From assembly GCA_012516115.1 (NCBI GenBank), contig JAAYXC010000130.1:1-11233 (forward strand): a stretch of DNA of 11,233 nt. Reading direction: 5' to 3'. The DNA is from Bacillota bacterium. Its GTDB lineage: Bacteria; Bacillota; UBA4882; JAAYXC01. The translations under genes and the position numbers were made by a program. How positions within the stretch are numbered: the stretch's first letter is position 1; the number at the start of each line of letters is the position of its first letter. Below the pieces are notes generated by a model that was given only the letters and a program-made list of their open reading frames with translations, searched no databases and was not told where the DNA came from. Below, in pieces: positions 1 to 5,759 of the stretch.

Positions 1-328
1 CCATGGAGTTGGCGAAACCGGTAACGGGCACGGCCTATCCGGCCCCGGCATAACGGGCGATCTTATCGAAGACCCCCAGGCCCGTAAGGAGGGCCGCCAA
101 AAAGATCATCGTGGCCACCGCCGGGTTACCGGCCTCCACTCTATTAAGGTTGAAGGTCAACCGGTAAAAATCGGTCAATAACTGACCCAGTACCGATACT
201 CCCCCACCGAAGAGGTAGGCGCGGAGGGCATTCCCGAGATAACTCGGCCGGGGGGTCGCGGCGGCCACCTTCTCCAGGTAACGTTTTTGTTCCACGGTTT
301 TGGTCTGCTTTTTGGGCGCGCGTGGCAA
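1..328 (-). pseudogene. spoVAC: SpoVAC (spore DPA channel subunit), interrupted by in-frame TAG and cut by left edge
   Basis: SpoVAC is an inner-membrane subunit of the SpoVA channel, which moves dipicolinic acid into the forespore and releases it at germination. The start is TTG at 328, behind an AAGGAGG site 17 bases after the DUF1657 stop. Translation gives the family hallmarks: LRAYLFGGG, GNPAVATMIFLAALLTGLGV and DKIARYAGAG. At 35-37 the frame meets TAG after 97 codons. Reading straight through gives AVPVTGFANSM up to the edge, which is exactly the conserved continuation of SpoVAC, so one codon is a stop where relatives have Thr or Ser (from memory; a TCG to TAG change would do it). The family is usually about 150 residues. 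Identity is near certain. Whether this is a true nonsense mutation or a sequence error cannot be told here. Confidence 0.88.
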
Positions 329-345
329 TTCCCCGTCCTCCTTTT

Positions 346-543
346 TCAGCTTTGGGACTCGTGCTGCGAGATGAAGTTCAACCGATCGTTTAATTGTTTG
401 AGATGGCGTTCCATGTCATGGGCCATGGCGGCGAACATCTCTTTGGCCTTGGGGTCCTGAGTCGCCTCGGCGAAGCTCGAATAGTTCCCCAGGGCCTGCT
501 GGGCGGCGGCGATGGCCTTGCGGAGATCGCTCTGGACGGTCAC
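346..543 (-). CDS. DUF1657 family small protein of the spoVA operon
   Basis: This is a 65-residue soluble, helical protein with the DUF1657 pattern: MTVQSDLRKAI at the start, then SFAEATQDPKAKEMF and a helix with repeated His, Glu and Lys. Family members are usually about 65-70 residues, so it is full length. The start is GTG at 543, behind GCAGGAGGG at 8 bases; the longer reading upstream has no ribosome site and no family similarity. In many Bacillota, DUF1657 genes sit directly beside spoVAC-spoVAD-spoVAE, notably in the mobile spoVA2mob-type operons linked to highly heat-resistant spores. Here the gene directly precedes spoVAC, so the two are probably co-transcribed in the forespore. The molecular function of DUF1657 is not known to me. 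Confidence 0.85.
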   Translation of the reverse strand: MTVQSDLRKAIAAAQQALGNYSSFAEATQDPKAKEMFAAMAHDMERHLKQLNDRLNFISQHESQS

Positions 544-880
544 TTTCTTTCCCTCCTGCGTGAGTTTCCGCAGTCTATTATCTCCACTCAACCGGGCGAA
601 TCCGCAGGGATGCCAAGGTACGGGAGGGAATAAAAAAATGGAAGGAACGATGTATGCGGCGGCCGAGTTATTGGCCCGACGGTGCCCCAAAGTGATGACG
701 ATGATAGGTCTCCTCCCCCATCGGTTCGGCTTCTCGGGTGAAGGCGAAGGACTGAGAAGTATTTCGGTCTCGCGGTAGGAAAGATCGTGGAAGAAGCGGA
801 AAGGCTTTTACGAGGAGCGGGCGCGGCGCCACGCCACCGGGGACCACTCCGGGTTTGCGACCCGGCGAGGCGGAAATAAG
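544..880. other. 337-base stretch without a confident gene
   Basis: This region lies between the divergent start of the DUF1657 gene and the tRNA-Thr terminator. On the plus strand, ATG at 638 opens a 46-codon frame ending at 778, behind a GGGAGGG sequence about 11 bases upstream. Its product (MEGTMYAAAELLARRCPKVM and onward) matches no family I recognise and has no clear domain. A 6-bp hairpin (849-854 with 860-865) has no T-run and is not a terminator. I see nothing else. Confidence 0.4.
576..606 (-). promoter_or_regulatory. Possible forespore (sigma-G/F-like) promoter of the DUF1657-spoVAC unit
   Basis: On the minus strand TGCGGA (601-606) and GATAATA (576-582) are 18 bases apart, about 33 bases ahead of the GTG start. 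GATAATA resembles the sigma-G -10 element CATACTA (5 of 7), and forespore control is expected for spoVA genes. The -35 match is poor, so this is only a candidate. Confidence 0.25.
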
Positions 881-914
881 AACGGCGGGTCTTCTCCTTT
901 CCGGACCCGCCGTT
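881..914 (-). terminator. Intrinsic terminator of the tRNA-Thr unit
   Basis: A perfect 11-bp stem pairs 881-891 with 904-914 (AACGGCGGGTC with GACCCGCCGTT) around a 12-base loop. On the minus strand it is followed by a T-rich stretch (TCTTATTT), 11 bases after the tRNA CCA end. The plus strand also has TTTT after the stem, so it may work in both directions. Confidence 0.85.
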
Positions 915-925
915 TTAATCCGTTT

Positions 926-1001
926 TGGAGCCGGGGATGGGATTCGAACCCACGACCTGCGCATTACAAGTGCGCTGCTCTACCGGCTGAGCTATCCCGG
1001 C
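926..1001 (-). tRNA. tRNA-Thr (anticodon TGT), CCA encoded
   Basis: This is a 76-base cloverleaf on the minus strand. It has a 7-base acceptor arm (GCCGGGA), D-stem GCTC/GAGC, anticodon stem GCGCA/TGCGC with loop CTTGTAA giving anticodon TGT (reads ACA and other Thr codons), a five-base variable loop, T-loop TTCGAAT, discriminator T and an encoded CCA. The last acceptor pair is A7-C66, a mismatch, and the first T-stem pair is G-T. All other stem pairs are intact. It stands alone with its own promoter and terminator. Confidence 0.96.
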
Positions 1002-1019
1002 CGATGAAGATCAAGATCG

Positions 1020-1048
1020 ATTATAGCATAGCGGTTTCAGGCCGGCAA
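1020..1048 (-). promoter_or_regulatory. Strong sigma-A promoter of tRNA-Thr
   Basis: On the minus strand, TTGCCG (1043-1048, 4 of 6 to TTGACA) and a perfect TATAAT (1020-1025) are separated by 17 bases. The -10 is preceded by TGC, an extended -10. Transcription would start near 1013, about 12 bases before the tRNA. The -35 lies inside the last codons of the upstream ABC ATPase gene. Confidence 0.82.
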
Positions 1049-1798
1049 CGGCGAAGGTTCTTCCCTTTCTTCCTCGCGCAAAAGGGCCGCGGTGATCTCC
1101 CTTTCCAGCGCCAATAGGGCCAACGTATCCGCCCGTCTCTCCTCCCGGGGAACGGGGACCGGGTAAACGGCCTTGACCACCGCCGGCTTGCGGGTGAGGA
1201 CGACCACCTTATCGGCCAGGAGTAAGGCCTCTTTTACCTCATGGGTCACGCAGACCACGGTGCGTGGGGCGGCCTGCCAGGAGGCCAGGAATCGCGCGAT
1301 AAGGTCGAGCTTGAGCCCGAGATCCAGTGATTTAAAAGGTTCATCCATCAAGAGGAGCCGCGAGGGATAAGCCAGGGCCCGGGCGATGGCCACCCGTTGT
1401 CGCTGTCCTCCGCTTAAACGGCGCGGATAAAAACGACGATAAGCTAAAAGCCCCATCCCCTCCAGCTGTTCTTCCACCCGCCGGCAGACCTCCGCCGGAG
1501 GGAAAAGGTCTTCGAGAACCAGGGCGATATTCTCCTCGGCCGTCAACCAGTCCAGGAGCCGCGGTTCTTGAAAGACGTAACTTATGGATTTACCGCTCAA
1601 GCCACAGATCTCCCCCGCGTCGGGCGTCTGCAACCCGGCCAACAACGAAAGAAGGGTTGTCTTACCGCAAGCCGAAGGTCCCATCACGGCCAGAATGGTA
1701 TCCCGTTCCACCACCAAGGAGATGCCACCGAGGACGAGGAGCGTTCCGTAAGACTTGGTTATATCTTCCAAACTGAACTCGACCTCTTTTACTCCCAG
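1037..1798 (-). CDS. ABC transporter ATP-binding protein, nitrate/sulfonate/taurine (NrtD/SsuB/TauB) class
   Basis: This cytoplasmic ATPase would drive the transporter whose permease lies just upstream. Visible motifs, numbered from CTG at 1798 (253 residues): Walker A GPSACGKT (40-47), Q-loop VFQEPRLLDWL typical of the NrtD/SsuB class (Q77), signature LSGGQRQRVAIARAL (from 128), Walker B LLLMDEP (148-154) and H-loop THE (H186). The first ordinary start codon is TTG at 1771 with no good ribosome site; it would remove the first beta-strand and place Walker A at residue 31, earlier than usual. CTG at 1798 sits 8 bases after AAGGAGG, overlaps the permease end by 10 bases and restores the normal N-terminus, so I prefer it. 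The substrate cannot be read from this subunit. Confidence 0.9.
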   Translation of the reverse strand: MGVKEVEFSLEDITKSYGTLLVLGGISLVVERDTILAVMGPSACGKTTLLSLLAGLQTPDAGEICGLSGKSISYVFQEPRLLDWLTAEENIALVLEDLFPPAEVCRRVEEQLEGMGLLAYRRFYPRRLSGGQRQRVAIARALAYPSRLLLMDEPFKSLDLGLKLDLIARFLASWQAAPRTVVCVTHEVKEALLLADKVVVLTRKPAVVKAVYPVPVPREERRADTLALLALEREITAALLREEEREEPSPLPA

Positions 1799-2547
1799 GG
1801 GAAAAACCTCCTTCGCACGGTCGTCTCGAGGACGCGGTCGAAAAAGAGCCCTACCGCCACCACCAGAATCGTCCAGGCCAGGACCTCGGGGGTGGCCAAA
1901 AAGACACGGGCCCGATCCATTCTCGTTCCCACTCCCCAGCGCGGGGCAGCCAGGACCTCGGCGGCGACGATCACCTTCCAGGTGAGCCCGAGTCCCGAGG
2001 CGGCGGCGGCCAAAAGATAAGGTAAGATGGCCGGCAGATAAACCCGACGGTATAGTTTCCCGCGGCGAAGGCGGTAGACCCGCGCCATCTCCAGCAGGGC
2101 CGGGTCGATGCTGCGGACCCCGTCGGTTACGTTCTGGACCACCAGCGGAAAGACCGCGAGAAAAGTGACGAAAACGGCCACCGCATCGGCCCGGAACCAG
2201 ATCAAGGCCAAAAGGATCAGGGCCATGGTGGGGGTGCTTCTGAGGCCCACCAGGAAAGGGCGGAAAAAGGCATCGAACCGCCGGCTCAAGCCGCAGGGAA
2301 GACCGATAAAAAGCCCGGCCAGATAAGAAAGGAGGAAACCCAGGACCCCGCGGAAAAGCGTCATCCCCAAATGGACCCAGGTCTCCCCACGATAAAAGAG
2401 CCTTCCGAAAAGGCGAAAGACCGCCACGGGGCCCGGGAGAATGACCTCCCTTCCCACCACCGCGGCGGCTCCCGCCCAGAGCGCCAGCGCGAAGAGGAGC
2501 GAAAGGAGGAACAAACGCGGGCTATCTCGGCCAGTAGAAGCCCGCAT
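1789..2547 (-). CDS. ABC transporter permease, SsuC/TauC-like (BPD_transp_1)
   Basis: This 252-residue inner-membrane protein has about six hydrophobic segments, the first at roughly residues 10-31. The EAA-type loop that docks the ATPase runs from about 153 to 173 (EMARVYRLRRGKLYRRVYLP), in the usual place for the SsuC/TauC/NrtB family. The start is ATG at 2547 behind AGGAGGG about 11 bases upstream. Its first 26 bases overlap the end of the solute-binding protein gene, and its end overlaps the ATPase start, so the three are translationally coupled. Likely partners are the flanking genes. The family carries sulfonates, taurine, nitrate, thiamine precursors and other small anions; the sequence does not decide which. 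Confidence 0.93.
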   Translation of the reverse strand: MRASTGRDSPRLFLLSLLFALALWAGAAAVVGREVILPGPVAVFRLFGRLFYRGETWVHLGMTLFRGVLGFLLSYLAGLFIGLPCGLSRRFDAFFRPFLVGLRSTPTMALILLALIWFRADAVAVFVTFLAVFPLVVQNVTDGVRSIDPALLEMARVYRLRRGKLYRRVYLPAILPYLLAAAASGLGLTWKVIVAAEVLAAPRWGVGTRMDRARVFLATPEVLAWTILVVAVGLFFDRVLETTVRRRFFPWE

Positions 2548-3493
2548 CGGGGACTTTCCCTCCTACCGACTCCGGGTCAAAGCCATATAACCGCCGGAGG
2601 TAAAGGTCCACTTCGTCTTTGACCGCCCCGGCTTCGCCGAAGCGGAGGTTGCACCGGGGGATGGCCTCCCGGGCCGCCGCGGCCGAAATTTGAACATACT
2701 CTTCGGCCAACTTTCCTGCTTCGGCCGGATACCGGTTCACCCAGGCACCGGAGAGAGCCGCCTGCCGAAGGAACTCCTTGACCACTTCCGGCCGCGCTGC
2801 GGCCAGATCGGCCTTGACCACCAGGCAACTCTGAGGGTAAGACTCCCGACGTTTCTCCACCCGCTGCCATTCGGCCTGGAAGTCGAGGAGGATCCGATAA
2901 CGCGGGTTACGCATAATGACCTCGGTTACCCAGGGCTCGGGGAGCACGGCCAGACTGATCCGTTCGGCCAGGAGAACCTGCGCCAGCTCCACCGGGGAAG
3001 AGAAATAACGAAGGTTCAGCTCTCTCTCCGGGTCCACCCCGGCCACCTGGAGGAAATAACGAAAAAGGATCTCCGGCGTCGCGCCCCGGCCGCTTAACCC
3101 GATCTCCTTCCCTTTAAGATCGGACCACGTCCGAAGATTTTGCTCCGTTCCCACCACGTACAGGACGCCCCAGTTGGTAATGGCGGCCAAACGAATGGGG
3201 ACCCCTTTGTTGTAAAGAATGGCCGCGGTATTGGTGGGTAGGGCGGCAATATCGGCTTCGCCGGTGATGATCTTGGCCATCATTTGATCGGGGCTTTTGA
3301 GGACCGTATACTCGGCCTCCACTCCCGGACCAAGGACAGGCCGGTCCGCCAAGACCTTTACCAAACTCAAACCGGTGGTGCCGGATAAGGCCATGATATT
3401 GAGCTTGAGCGGTGCCGGTTCCGCCGACCGTCCGGCGATCATGGTGATGAGGACAAGAAGGAATGATACCGACCAGATCGTTTTCTTCACCAC
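2522..3493 (-). CDS. ABC transporter solute-binding protein (NMT1/SsuA-like, COG0715 type) without lipobox Cys
   Basis: This exported receptor delivers substrate to the permease downstream. A signal peptide covers about residues 1-24 (KK, then WSVSFLLVLITMIAG). The mature part shows NMT1/SsuA-like features: LKSPDQMMAKIITGEADIAA, LPTNTAAILYNKG, WSDLKGKEIGLSG and VLPEPWVTEV. From GTG at 3493 it is 323 residues, normal for the family. That start lies 9 bases after GGGAGG; the upstream ATG at 3499 is too close to the site. The export signal ends IAG-R, where lipoproteins have IAG-C, so the usual lipid anchor is missing. The stop is TAG and overlaps the permease gene. The substrate is unknown; the preceding hydrogenase-type regulator suggests a link to hydrogenase metabolism. 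Confidence 0.9.
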   Translation of the reverse strand: MVKKTIWSVSFLLVLITMIAGRSAEPAPLKLNIMALSGTTGLSLVKVLADRPVLGPGVEAEYTVLKSPDQMMAKIITGEADIAALPTNTAAILYNKGVPIRLAAITNWGVLYVVGTEQNLRTWSDLKGKEIGLSGRGATPEILFRYFLQVAGVDPERELNLRYFSSPVELAQVLLAERISLAVLPEPWVTEVIMRNPRYRILLDFQAEWQRVEKRRESYPQSCLVVKADLAAARPEVVKEFLRQAALSGAWVNRYPAEAGKLAEEYVQISAAAAREAIPRCNLRFGEAGAVKDEVDLYLRRLYGFDPESVGGKVPDAGFYWPR

Positions 3494-3545
3494 GAACATC
3501 ACCCTCCCTGGCTGTCTGTCTCCGGCCCGTGGCCGAAGAGGAAAA

Positions 3546-3803
3546 CTAACCCTTACTCAAAGCTACCCGGACGTTGACGCCCGGCAAAGCACCGAGCTGT
3601 CCGGTCAGGGAATTGATCTCATCAATGGTCCCATCCACCAGCAGGGCCAGGACCGCCACGTTTCGCTCCCGATAGGGGATCCCCATCCGACCGATGACGA
3701 TCCCTTTGGCCGCGCTGATATACCGGTTGAGACGTTCCTGGACGGCCCCGGGATTTTCGATCACCACCCCGATCACACCGAGCCGTTTCTCCTCCGGGCC
3801 CAC
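3546..3803 (-). CDS. TM1266-family putative iron-only hydrogenase system regulator
   Basis: This is an 85-residue ACT/NikR-C-like beta-alpha-beta protein. The pattern KRLGVIGVVIENPGA, then the helix VQERLNRY, GIVIGRMGIPYRERNVAVLA, DEINSLTGQLGALPGVNVRV follows the TM1266 family, which in anaerobes is usually encoded beside the hydE, hydF and hydG maturation genes of [FeFe]-hydrogenase. The start is chosen as GTG at 3803, 8 bases after a TAAGGGG site; GTG 3812 and ATG 3809 overlap that site. No DNA-binding domain is present, so regulator is the family label rather than a shown activity. Here it heads an ABC transporter operon, 52 bases before the solute-binding protein start. No hydrogenase or maturase gene is in the window. 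Confidence 0.85.
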   Translation of the reverse strand: MGPEEKRLGVIGVVIENPGAVQERLNRYISAAKGIVIGRMGIPYRERNVAVLALLVDGTIDEINSLTGQLGALPGVNVRVALSKG

Positions 3804-3818
3804 CGTCATCACCCCTTA

Positions 3819-3849
3819 TGAAAAAGTAAAGACCCGTCCCGAGGACAGG
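3819..3849 (-). terminator. Terminator-like hairpin in the leader of the TM1266-like/ABC operon (possible attenuator)
   Basis: On the minus strand, a 7-bp stem pairs CCTGTCC (3843-3849) with GGACGGG (3833-3839, one G-T pair) around a 3-base TCG loop. It is followed by TCTTTACTTTTTC, directly before the AAGGGG ribosome site of the regulator gene. No gene ends just upstream on this strand and a promoter candidate lies about 90 bases further up, so it would act inside the leader. Stability is moderate. Confidence 0.5.
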
Positions 3850-3860
3850 CCGGCTTGGTC

Positions 3861-3895
3861 TCCCTTTGCTTCAGGCAACGCCTTGGCCTCAGGGA
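3861..3895 (-). promoter_or_regulatory. Stem with symmetric internal loop in the same leader
   Basis: On the minus strand TCCCT pairs with AGGGA at the ends (3891-3895 with 3861-3865). Inside are two 7-base unpaired arms (GAGGCCA and GAAGCAA) and a tip stem AGGC/GCCT with loop GTT. Together with the hairpin at 3819-3849 it makes the roughly 120-base leader look structured. It does not match any riboswitch class I know. Confidence 0.3.
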
Positions 3896-3939
3896 TTGCT
3901 TCGCGCACATTGTGGATACTGGTTTATCTTTTCCCTTTT

Positions 3940-3969
3940 ATTCTAATCCTTTCTCTTTTCCGGGCGCAA
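3940..3969 (-). promoter_or_regulatory. Candidate sigma-A promoter of the TM1266-like/ABC operon
   Basis: On the minus strand TTGCGC (3964-3969, 3 of 6) and TAGAAT (3940-3945, 5 of 6 to TATAAT) are 18 bases apart. The start point would be near 3933, giving a leader of about 120-130 bases before the regulator gene. It lies back to back with the pdxS promoter. Confidence 0.45.
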
Positions 3970-4002
3970 GTATCCCCACCGAAAAAAGGACCCCCGGGCC
4001 GA

Positions 4003-4031
4003 TTGCACGGTCGCCGGTGGTGCGGTACAAT
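4003..4031 (+). promoter_or_regulatory. Sigma-A promoter of the pdxS operon
   Basis: TTGCAC (4003-4008) and TACAAT (4026-4031, 5 of 6 to TATAAT) are separated by exactly 17 bases. The predicted start is near 4038, giving a short leader of about 34 bases to the pdxS ATG at 4072. The -35 match is only 3 of 6, so an activator may be needed. Confidence 0.6.
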
Positions 4032-4071
4032 AAGATTTGATTCAGCAAAGCTCGTCCGGAGGGGAAACCCC

Positions 4072-4956
4072 ATGGTAGAGAAAGGCACCATTACCGTGAA
4101 GGCCGGTTTGGCCGAAATGCTAAAGGGTGGCGTCATCATGGATGTCACCACACCCGAACAGGCCAAGATCGCCGAAGACGCAGGAGCGGTGGCGGTCATG
4201 GCCCTGGAACGCGTGCCGGCCGATATCAGGGCTGCCGGCGGGGTGGCCCGGATGGCCGATCCGGAGATCATCCTTCAGATCATGGAGGCGGTCAGCATCC
4301 CGGTCATGGCCAAGGTGAGGATCGGCCATTTCGTCGAAGCCCAAATCCTGGAAGCTCTCGGCGTGGACTATATCGACGAGAGCGAGGTCTTGACTCCGGC
4401 CGACGACAAATACCATATCAACAAGCATCTCTTTACCGTACCCTTCGTCTGCGGGGCCCGTAATCTCGGCGAGGCGCTCCGGCGCATCGGCGAAGGCGCG
4501 GCCATGATCCGGACCAAGGGCGAGGCCGGGACGGGCGACGTGGTGGAAGCGGTGCGTCACGTGCGCACGATGATGGAAGAGATCCGGCTGGTCCAGAACG
4601 CCCCGCAAGAAGAGTTGATGACCCTCGCCAAGGAAATGGGCGCGCCCTACGAACTCCTCCTGGAAGTAAAACGTCTGGGTCGCCTACCGGTGGTTAATTT
4701 CGCCGCCGGCGGCATCGCCACCCCGGCCGATGCGGCCCTCATGATGCAACTCGGCTGCGACGGTATCTTCGTCGGCTCTGGTATCTTCAAGTCCGACAAT
4801 CCGGCGGCCAGGGCACGCGCCATCGTCGAGGCCACCACGCATTACAACGACCCCGGATTGTTGGCCAAGATCTCGCGCGGCCTGGGCGAACCGATGCGGG
4901 GCACCTTCGTCGGCAGTCTCTCGGAACGGGAACGGTTGGCCGGCCGTGGATGGTAA
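4072..4956 (+). CDS. pdxS: Pyridoxal 5'-phosphate synthase, synthase subunit PdxS
   Basis: PdxS joins ribose 5-phosphate (or ribulose 5-phosphate), glyceraldehyde 3-phosphate and PdxT-supplied ammonia to make pyridoxal 5'-phosphate in the cytoplasm, as a 12-mer core bound by up to 12 PdxT. The 294-residue product has the normal length and every key residue: D24 (in IMDVTTPEQAKIAEDAGA), K81 (VMAKVRIGH), which forms the first covalent adduct, and K149 (IRTKGEAGTG), the second active-site lysine. The GG-rich phosphate-site motif FAAGGIATPADAALMMQLG is also present. The start ATG at 4072 lies 7 bases after GGAGGGG; the frame is open further upstream but has no similarity there. It is the first gene of a pdxS-pdxT-purQ operon, divergent from the TM1266-like operon. 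Confidence 0.99.
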   Translation: MVEKGTITVKAGLAEMLKGGVIMDVTTPEQAKIAEDAGAVAVMALERVPADIRAAGGVARMADPEIILQIMEAVSIPVMAKVRIGHFVEAQILEALGVDYIDESEVLTPADDKYHINKHLFTVPFVCGARNLGEALRRIGEGAAMIRTKGEAGTGDVVEAVRHVRTMMEEIRLVQNAPQEELMTLAKEMGAPYELLLEVKRLGRLPVVNFAAGGIATPADAALMMQLGCDGIFVGSGIFKSDNPAARARAIVEATTHYNDPGLLAKISRGLGEPMRGTFVGSLSERERLAGRGW

Positions 4957-5142
4957 TCCCTTCGCCAAATAATCCGCATTCGGATTCGGAAGCGGTGTTC
5001 GTCGTTGTAATCGGATTTTAGTGTTCACGCCTGGCGAAGCCGGGTAAGTTCCGATGGCCAATATCTCGAGTCACTTCGTTCTCCATGGATGGACGAGCGT
5101 GGTCCAATAAAGCTATTTTTAAGTTCAGGAGTAGTACCGAGG
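4957..5142 (+). other. Structured 186-base spacer between pdxS and pdxT
   Basis: There is no gene here, although pdxS and pdxT are usually nearly adjacent. An 8-bp perfect pairing (CTTCGCCA 4960-4967 with TGGCGAAG 5032-5039) encloses a 6-bp hairpin (AATCCG 4971-4976 with CGGATT 4981-4986). A second CGGATT copy at 5012-5017 could take the same partner. The 3' arm of the long stem also forms a separate hairpin (CCTGGC 5030-5035 with GCCGGG 5039-5044), which excludes it. No T-run follows, so it is not an ordinary terminator. No convincing promoter for pdxT was found. Confidence 0.5.
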
Positions 5143-5754
5143 ATGAACATCGGTGTCTTGGCCCTCCAGGGCGATGTACGCGAACACTTATTGAGTCTCG
5201 AAAACTGCGGCATTAAAGGGCGACCGGTTAAAACTCCGGCCGACCTTTACGGCTTGACTGGACTTATCATTCCCGGGGGCGAGAGTACCACCGTGGGCAA
5301 ACTCCTCGAGCGGAGCGGACTCCTCGTGCCGCTTCGCCGGCAGGCCGAGGCGGGCATGGCCATCTTCGGTACATGTACGGGCCTGATCTTGCTCGCCAAA
5401 AACATCGAAGGCTACGAGGAGCAACCACGCCTCGGGCTCATGGACATCACGGTCAGGAGAAACGCCTTCGGCCGTCAGGTGGAAAGCTTCGAAACGGAAC
5501 TCCCCATCCCGGCCCTGGGTGACCCTCCGCTGCGGGCGGTCTTCATCCGGGCGCCGGAGGTGGTAAGGGTGGGCCCCGGGGTGGAGATCCTCGCCTCCTG
5601 GGGGGATAGGATCGTTCTGGTCCGGCAGGGGCGTTATTTGGCCGCCGCCTTTCACCCGGAACTCACCCCGGATCTCCGTCTCCACCGCTATTTCCTTCAG
5701 GAATGTTGCGGCCTTGCCGTTGGGCGGACGCGACCATCCTCCCTTTCGAGGTGA
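5143..5754 (+). CDS. pdxT: Pyridoxal 5'-phosphate synthase, glutaminase subunit PdxT
   Basis: PdxT is a class I glutamine amidotransferase that hydrolyses glutamine and passes ammonia to PdxS. The product starts with the classic MNIGVLALQGDVREH, has the oxyanion strand IIPGGESTT, the nucleophile C78 in FGTCTGLILLAK (the family usually has GTCAG), and the H171/E173 pair in AFHPELT. At 203 residues it is about ten longer than typical; the extra C-terminal tail (about 190-203) ends in the SD of the next gene. The start ATG at 5143 is fixed by similarity; its SD (CAGGAG) is about 12 bases away. The same frame is open back to ATG 5089, but that part has no ribosome site or similarity. Confidence 0.98.
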   Translation: MNIGVLALQGDVREHLLSLENCGIKGRPVKTPADLYGLTGLIIPGGESTTVGKLLERSGLLVPLRRQAEAGMAIFGTCTGLILLAKNIEGYEEQPRLGLMDITVRRNAFGRQVESFETELPIPALGDPPLRAVFIRAPEVVRVGPGVEILASWGDRIVLVRQGRYLAAAFHPELTPDLRLHRYFLQECCGLAVGRTRPSSLSR

Positions 5755-5759
5755 AATCT

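Noticed and set aside
35..37. TAG in spoVAC as pyrrolysine or another recoded codon
   Set aside because: Three neighbouring genes use TAG as an ordinary stop and would otherwise run into adjacent genes; no recoding signal is visible.
638..778. 46-codon plus-strand gene
   Set aside because: A weakly placed SD exists but there is no recognisable family or domain; mentioned only within the gap description.
668..964. 98-codon minus-strand frame over the tRNA terminator
   Set aside because: It starts inside the tRNA gene and spans the terminator; the product has no domain features.
3813..3933. Known riboswitch (TPP, c-di-GMP-I, cobalamin, SAM) ahead of the ABC operon
   Set aside because: None of the conserved core sequences of these classes could be found in the leader.
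5089..5142. Longer pdxT start at ATG 5089
   Set aside because: It has no ribosome site, and the 18 extra residues lack family similarity; MNIGVLALQGD is the usual N-terminus.
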